Source: Planctomycetota bacterium (GTDB lineage Bacteria; Planctomycetota; Planctomycetia; Pirellulales; Pirellulaceae). From it: DNA of 8,675 bases. A program made the position numbers and the translations under genes. The notes below the pieces were generated by a model that searched no databases, was not told the DNA's origin, and saw nothing but the letters and a program-made list of their open reading frames with translations. How positions within the stretch are numbered: the first letter of the stretch is position 1; every line of letters begins with the position of its first letter. Below, one piece after another: positions 6,102-8,675 of the stretch. The stretch covers positions 1 through 8,675 of the forward strand of contig JAJDEH010000350.1 in assembly GCA_029259935.1 (NCBI GenBank), read 5' to 3'.

Positions 6102-6128
6102 TGTAGCCGCCATTTGACATGGCGGACA
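6102..6128. repeat. Hairpin element in the esterase 3' flank
   Basis: CCGCCAT (6107-6113) and ATGGCGG (6119-6125) form a perfect 7-bp stem with a 5-base loop (TTGAC). An outer TGT (6102-6104) and ACA (6126-6128) extend the pairing across a 2-base bulge. No T tract follows on either strand, so it is more like a short palindromic element than an intrinsic terminator. It lies about 140 bases beyond the esterase stop. Confidence 0.5.
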
Positions 6129-6264
6129 CTGGGCCGGCGGTATTGCCACTTCAATGTGATAGATCGGCACATAGTGATCCACCATCTCGTGCCATGGAAT
6201 ACGGCCGCAGGTTCGTGTTCTAAATCGCGTCGCGCGTAGGTGTAGCGGCCACGGCGGTGAGTCG

Positions 6265-8250
6265 TTATCTGAAGATCTCGATCATGACTTCCTCGGACGG
6301 GATCCTGGGACCTACTTTCGGATTGCCCAGGTTCTTCTTGCGCTGCCCGAGTTTGATGTACAAGTCCATCGGAATGTGGACGTGATATTGTTTTTCGTCC
6401 TCAATCGCGCCGAGCGCAACCTCTGGAACGCTCTGCAACTCCTGGTTCATTCCCCATCGGTTCCAGATTTCCTTGAGGTCGGCACCAGAGACACTGCCAA
6501 TCGTGGTCTCGTAGTGACGATGCTGAGTGCGGTAATCCGCCTCGGTATAGAACTCTGGATTGTAGCTTTCCAGATCATTAAAATCGGCTCCCCACATGCC
6601 TTTGTCCGCCGACCCCCACCAGAGCGCGAAGTCGGCGGCGGATTTTTCTTTCATGAGGTTCATGTAGATGAGCGCGAGCTGCGCCCGGTCCGCGAAACGG
6701 GCTGGAATCGGCTTGCCAGCGTCTGGAAACTTGATCCAGTGCCAGTCTTTGCCAAACTGCATCTGGCGCGCGATCTTGTACTCCGTGTTTTGCACAAGCA
6801 AGTCCGACTGACTCACGCGGTCGAAGCCATCCGGGCCAGCGAGGAACCGTTGCGGCGAGGCGGCGAAACGGGCGAGTCCCGACTCATCGGTGAACGGTGC
6901 GAGCAAATATACGAGGCGTTGGGGATGTCTTGGATTTGAGTAGAGCATGCTCAACACCTGATTCTCCAGCGGCAGCTTCGACCTGCCTCCTGCCTCCAAT
7001 GCACCATTATGAATCTTGATGGGCAGTTCGGGCAGGATTGCTTGGCTGATGCTGTTTTCCTCCGGCGTTCCGACAAGAATCAGGTTGGATTTCGACTCTT
7101 GCTCGGGAGTGAGATCGGTATCGGCCACGACTGGAAACATCCCCGGCATCGTCGTGTAATCGGGACCGCCGTATTTCGCCAGTTTCCGCGCAGCAGCTTT
7201 CAGTTGATCCGTGCGACGGCCAGCAGTTCCGTAGACGATGAGCAGCGGCTCGCCCTGGTACAAATTCGCGGCGGCACCGGATTCGTACGGACGTGTTGAC
7301 AGTTCCAGTAACTCATCCACGATTCCCCAGTGCCCATCCTGAAACTTGTAGTTTGCGCTGGCCGCCAGGCCGGTTTCACCAATCTGAACGGTCGTGATGC
7401 TTGGCATCGCATCTAGGGCTAACGAAAACGCGATGATGTTCTTCGGGCGGACTATCGCAGTTGCTTCGTTGATCGTGGCCTCGACGAACGCACGCTGGTG
7501 CGGGTCGTCAAACTCGCGAATCTTGACCCAGTAAGAACGCCCGAGTGAAGGTGCTTCGCAGTCGTGCGTGATCGCCCGAGGAACCGGGTTACGCTTTTGA
7601 TCGAACAGCCAGGTCATGAGCGGCGCGTGCGATCCCGGTACGGAATGACCGGCACCGGGGTATTCCTTGAGAATCACCGGGCAGCCCAACGCCAGCATCC
7701 GCTGAGTCTGGACGCGCGCGTTGCAGATCGACGAAGTCCAGTCCTTGTCTCCGTGGTGAAACGCGACCGGCAGGTTTTTGAAATTGGCAAGTGGGTAGTT
7801 GTTGCCTGCCGCCACCAATGCAAGTACGGCGGCGAATTGATCCGGATAACAGGAAGCGAGGTGCATCGCGCCACTGCCGCCAGCGGACGAGCCCATGAGG
7901 TAGACGCGGTCCGGATCGATCGGATACTTTTCGATCATCAAGGCGACGACCCGCATCGCGTCGTAAGTCGAGATCGCGCGGTAGCCCCAAATGCGAGTGC
8001 GCGTCGGGTTGGCCTGAAAAAACGGGAATTGTTCGCTCGGCACCACACGGAGACCGCCGCTAAGAGCGATGAGCAAAGGGTATTTATCCATACCTTCGAC
8101 CCGCGGCGGCGACCGGACCGCGAACGACACGGGGGAGCCTTCCGCCTGGCTCTTGTAGGTCTCTTTGAATTTGGAATTCCAACGAACCTCGGCGTCGGCA
8201 GCATGAACTAGACTAGCCGAGGAGAGCAAGATGGTCAGGAAGAGTTTCAT
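6265..8250 (-). CDS. Secreted alpha/beta-hydrolase (esterase-like) with long C-terminal extension
   Basis: This 661-residue protein starts with a typical signal peptide: MKLF, a hydrophobic core, then SLVHA-ADA, with cleavage likely after residue 17 or 19. It is therefore exported. Residues of about 40-220 form an alpha/beta-hydrolase of the esterase / PHB-depolymerase-like type. The nucleophile elbow GSSAGG is at 120-125 (S122), HGDKD at 166-170 offers the acid (D168 or D170), and GAGHSVPG places the His at 202. The remaining 440 residues are not assigned. They contain NLILVGTPEEN (389-399) and LYSNPRHPQRLVYLL (436-450), which I associate with C-terminal regions of planctomycete/verrucomicrobial secreted esterases. 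The substrate is unknown; an ester such as an acylated polysaccharide is plausible. ATG at 8250 is chosen because AAGGA lies seven bases upstream and the signal peptide begins there. The frame stays open upstream to 8559, but that part looks noncoding. No terminator is seen. Confidence 0.88.
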   Translation of the reverse strand: MKLFLTILLSSASLVHAADAEVRWNSKFKETYKSQAEGSPVSFAVRSPPRVEGMDKYPLLIALSGGLRVVPSEQFPFFQANPTRTRIWGYRAISTYDAMRVVALMIEKYPIDPDRVYLMGSSAGGSGAMHLASCYPDQFAAVLALVAAGNNYPLANFKNLPVAFHHGDKDWTSSICNARVQTQRMLALGCPVILKEYPGAGHSVPGSHAPLMTWLFDQKRNPVPRAITHDCEAPSLGRSYWVKIREFDDPHQRAFVEATINEATAIVRPKNIIAFSLALDAMPSITTVQIGETGLAASANYKFQDGHWGIVDELLELSTRPYESGAAANLYQGEPLLIVYGTAGRRTDQLKAAARKLAKYGGPDYTTMPGMFPVVADTDLTPEQESKSNLILVGTPEENSISQAILPELPIKIHNGALEAGGRSKLPLENQVLSMLYSNPRHPQRLVYLLAPFTDESGLARFAASPQRFLAGPDGFDRVSQSDLLVQNTEYKIARQMQFGKDWHWIKFPDAGKPIPARFADRAQLALIYMNLMKEKSAADFALWWGSADKGMWGADFNDLESYNPEFYTEADYRTQHRHYETTIGSVSGADLKEIWNRWGMNQELQSVPEVALGAIEDEKQYHVHIPMDLYIKLGQRKKNLGNPKVGPRIPSEEVMIEIFR

Positions 8251-8293
8251 AGGGGAGTCCTTCGGGAAAGATACCGCTGCTTTCATACCAACA

Positions 8294-8322
8294 GTATTAC
8301 TCGCGGGCAGTTGGTGCGTCGA
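8294..8322 (-). promoter_or_regulatory. Weak promoter candidate for the esterase gene
   Basis: On the minus strand TAATAC (8299-8294) resembles a -10 box, with TCGACG (8322-8317) 17 bases upstream matching the -35 consensus at four of six positions. Transcription would start near 8287, giving a leader of about 37 bases that contains the AAGGA ribosome-binding site (8262-8258). A small ATAC/GTAT palindrome overlaps the -10. Planctomycete promoters often depart from this consensus. Confidence 0.3.
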
Positions 8323-8527
8323 GGAGGGCTTTTTCGCCGGAGTTTTTCCGTTGCCGACTTTGATGCCCGAGGGCCCATGAGTGTACGGGCCGGTGCCGCT
8401 TGAGGCGTTTTCCGACCGTTCCAATTCGCCGTGGCGCATTGGAAACTCTTGGGATCTCCCGGTTCTCGCGCTTGGAATGTCTGCGCCTGCACGGGTTCTC
8501 AGACTCCGCCGTGTTCGTCGATCCCTC

Positions 8528-8553
8528 GGCAAACAAAAGGGGCAAACAAGAGG
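8528..8553. repeat. 13-bp tandem duplication
   Basis: GGCAAACAAAAGG (8528-8540) is followed directly by GGCAAACAAGAGG (8541-8553), with one difference. Just after it, TTTTCGA occurs twice within 20 bases (8565-8581). Confidence 0.7.
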
Positions 8554-8675
8554 GGACATGCTACTTTTCGATTTCTTTTCGAGGGCGACCCCTGGGGCGG
8601 AGTGAGGATTCGAGGCCCAGGCAGCAGACCAGCAATCGCATGGGAAGCCGCTCGCTGGCCTGAATGAGAAGTTTG

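Larger units (their letters stand above)
5702..6264. other. Intergenic region without a convincing gene
   Basis: This 563-base stretch separates two convergent genes, the hypothetical gene (plus) and the esterase (minus). It contains a GGCCC/GGGCC hairpin with a GAAAA loop (5736-5750) that lacks a T tract, the long copy of the dispersed repeat, a 16-bp direct repeat pair and a hairpin element. Several open frames of 70-100 codons exist on both strands, but they are arginine-rich or low in protein-like character and I do not call them. No terminator is recognisable downstream of the esterase. Confidence 0.55.
8251..8675. other. Upstream region of the esterase gene, no gene seen
   Basis: Apart from the promoter candidate and ribosome-binding site near its left end, this 425-base stretch has no convincing gene. 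Plus-strand frames of about 75-87 codons (8381-8667) are rich in Arg/Ser/Pro, overlap each other in different phases and lack ribosome-binding sites. The minus-strand extension of the esterase frame to 8559 lies upstream of a proper start and signal peptide. Confidence 0.55.

Noticed and set aside
5840..6239. Plus-strand frames of 88 and 99 codons
   Set aside because: They overlap in different phases, contain the direct repeat and are low in protein character, with no ribosome-binding site.
6081..6264. Minus-strand open stretch containing WHEMVDHYVPIYHIEVAI and a CPPC motif
   Set aside because: It is somewhat protein-like but has no good start, ends at 6081, and its CPPC falls within the hairpin element. 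It is possibly a remnant, but too weak to call.
8251..8559. N-terminal extension of the esterase frame to 8559
   Set aside because: The ATG at 8250 has a good ribosome-binding site and begins a clear signal peptide, which an upstream start would bury internally.

Overview
The window looks like a piece of a moderately high-GC Gram-negative-type chromosome, most likely from the Planctomycetota (Pirellulales-like). This placement rests on recalled family resemblance, not a search. The acyltransferase-like protein, the short-chain dehydrogenase variant with a W/F active site and the secreted esterase read like proteins I associate with planctomycetes. An imperfect GC-rich palindrome of a type I associate with planctomycete and verrucomicrobial intergenic DNA is also present.

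Layout: (1) 1-1968, minus strand: the N-terminal 656 residues of the DNA polymerase III alpha subunit (dnaE), running off the left edge. (2) 1969-2223: intergenic DNA with a 53-bp palindromic element and an intrinsic terminator. (3) 2224-3012, minus: a short-chain dehydrogenase/reductase (SDR) whose usual catalytic residues are mostly replaced. (4) 3188-4336, plus: a divergent FabD-like acyltransferase, transcribed away from the SDR across a shared ~175-bp promoter region. (5) 4337-5263: no intact gene. It holds a frameshifted short coding remnant, then about 450 bp of closely spaced hairpins ending in a strong plus-strand intrinsic terminator. (6) 5264-5701, plus: a 145-residue protein I do not recognise. 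(7) 5702-6264: no convincing gene. It has an inverted-orientation relative of a sequence inside the 4398-4704 remnant, a 16-bp direct repeat and a hairpin element. (8) 6265-8250, minus: a 661-residue secreted alpha/beta-hydrolase (esterase) with a long C-terminal extension. (9) 8251-8675: its upstream region, with a weak promoter candidate and a short tandem repeat.

Functionally, dnaE is housekeeping. The SDR and the acyltransferase are both of fatty-acid/polyketide type and share a divergent promoter region, which suggests but does not prove a related role. The 4.4-6.2 kb segment is the accessory part. Two related sequence copies in opposite orientation flank the lone hypothetical gene and the terminated hairpin region. 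I see no CRISPR array, tRNA, rRNA or intact transposase. The best candidates for something undescribed are the two-copy inverted sequence, with substitutions that look codon-aware, and the possible structured transcript ending at about 5208.
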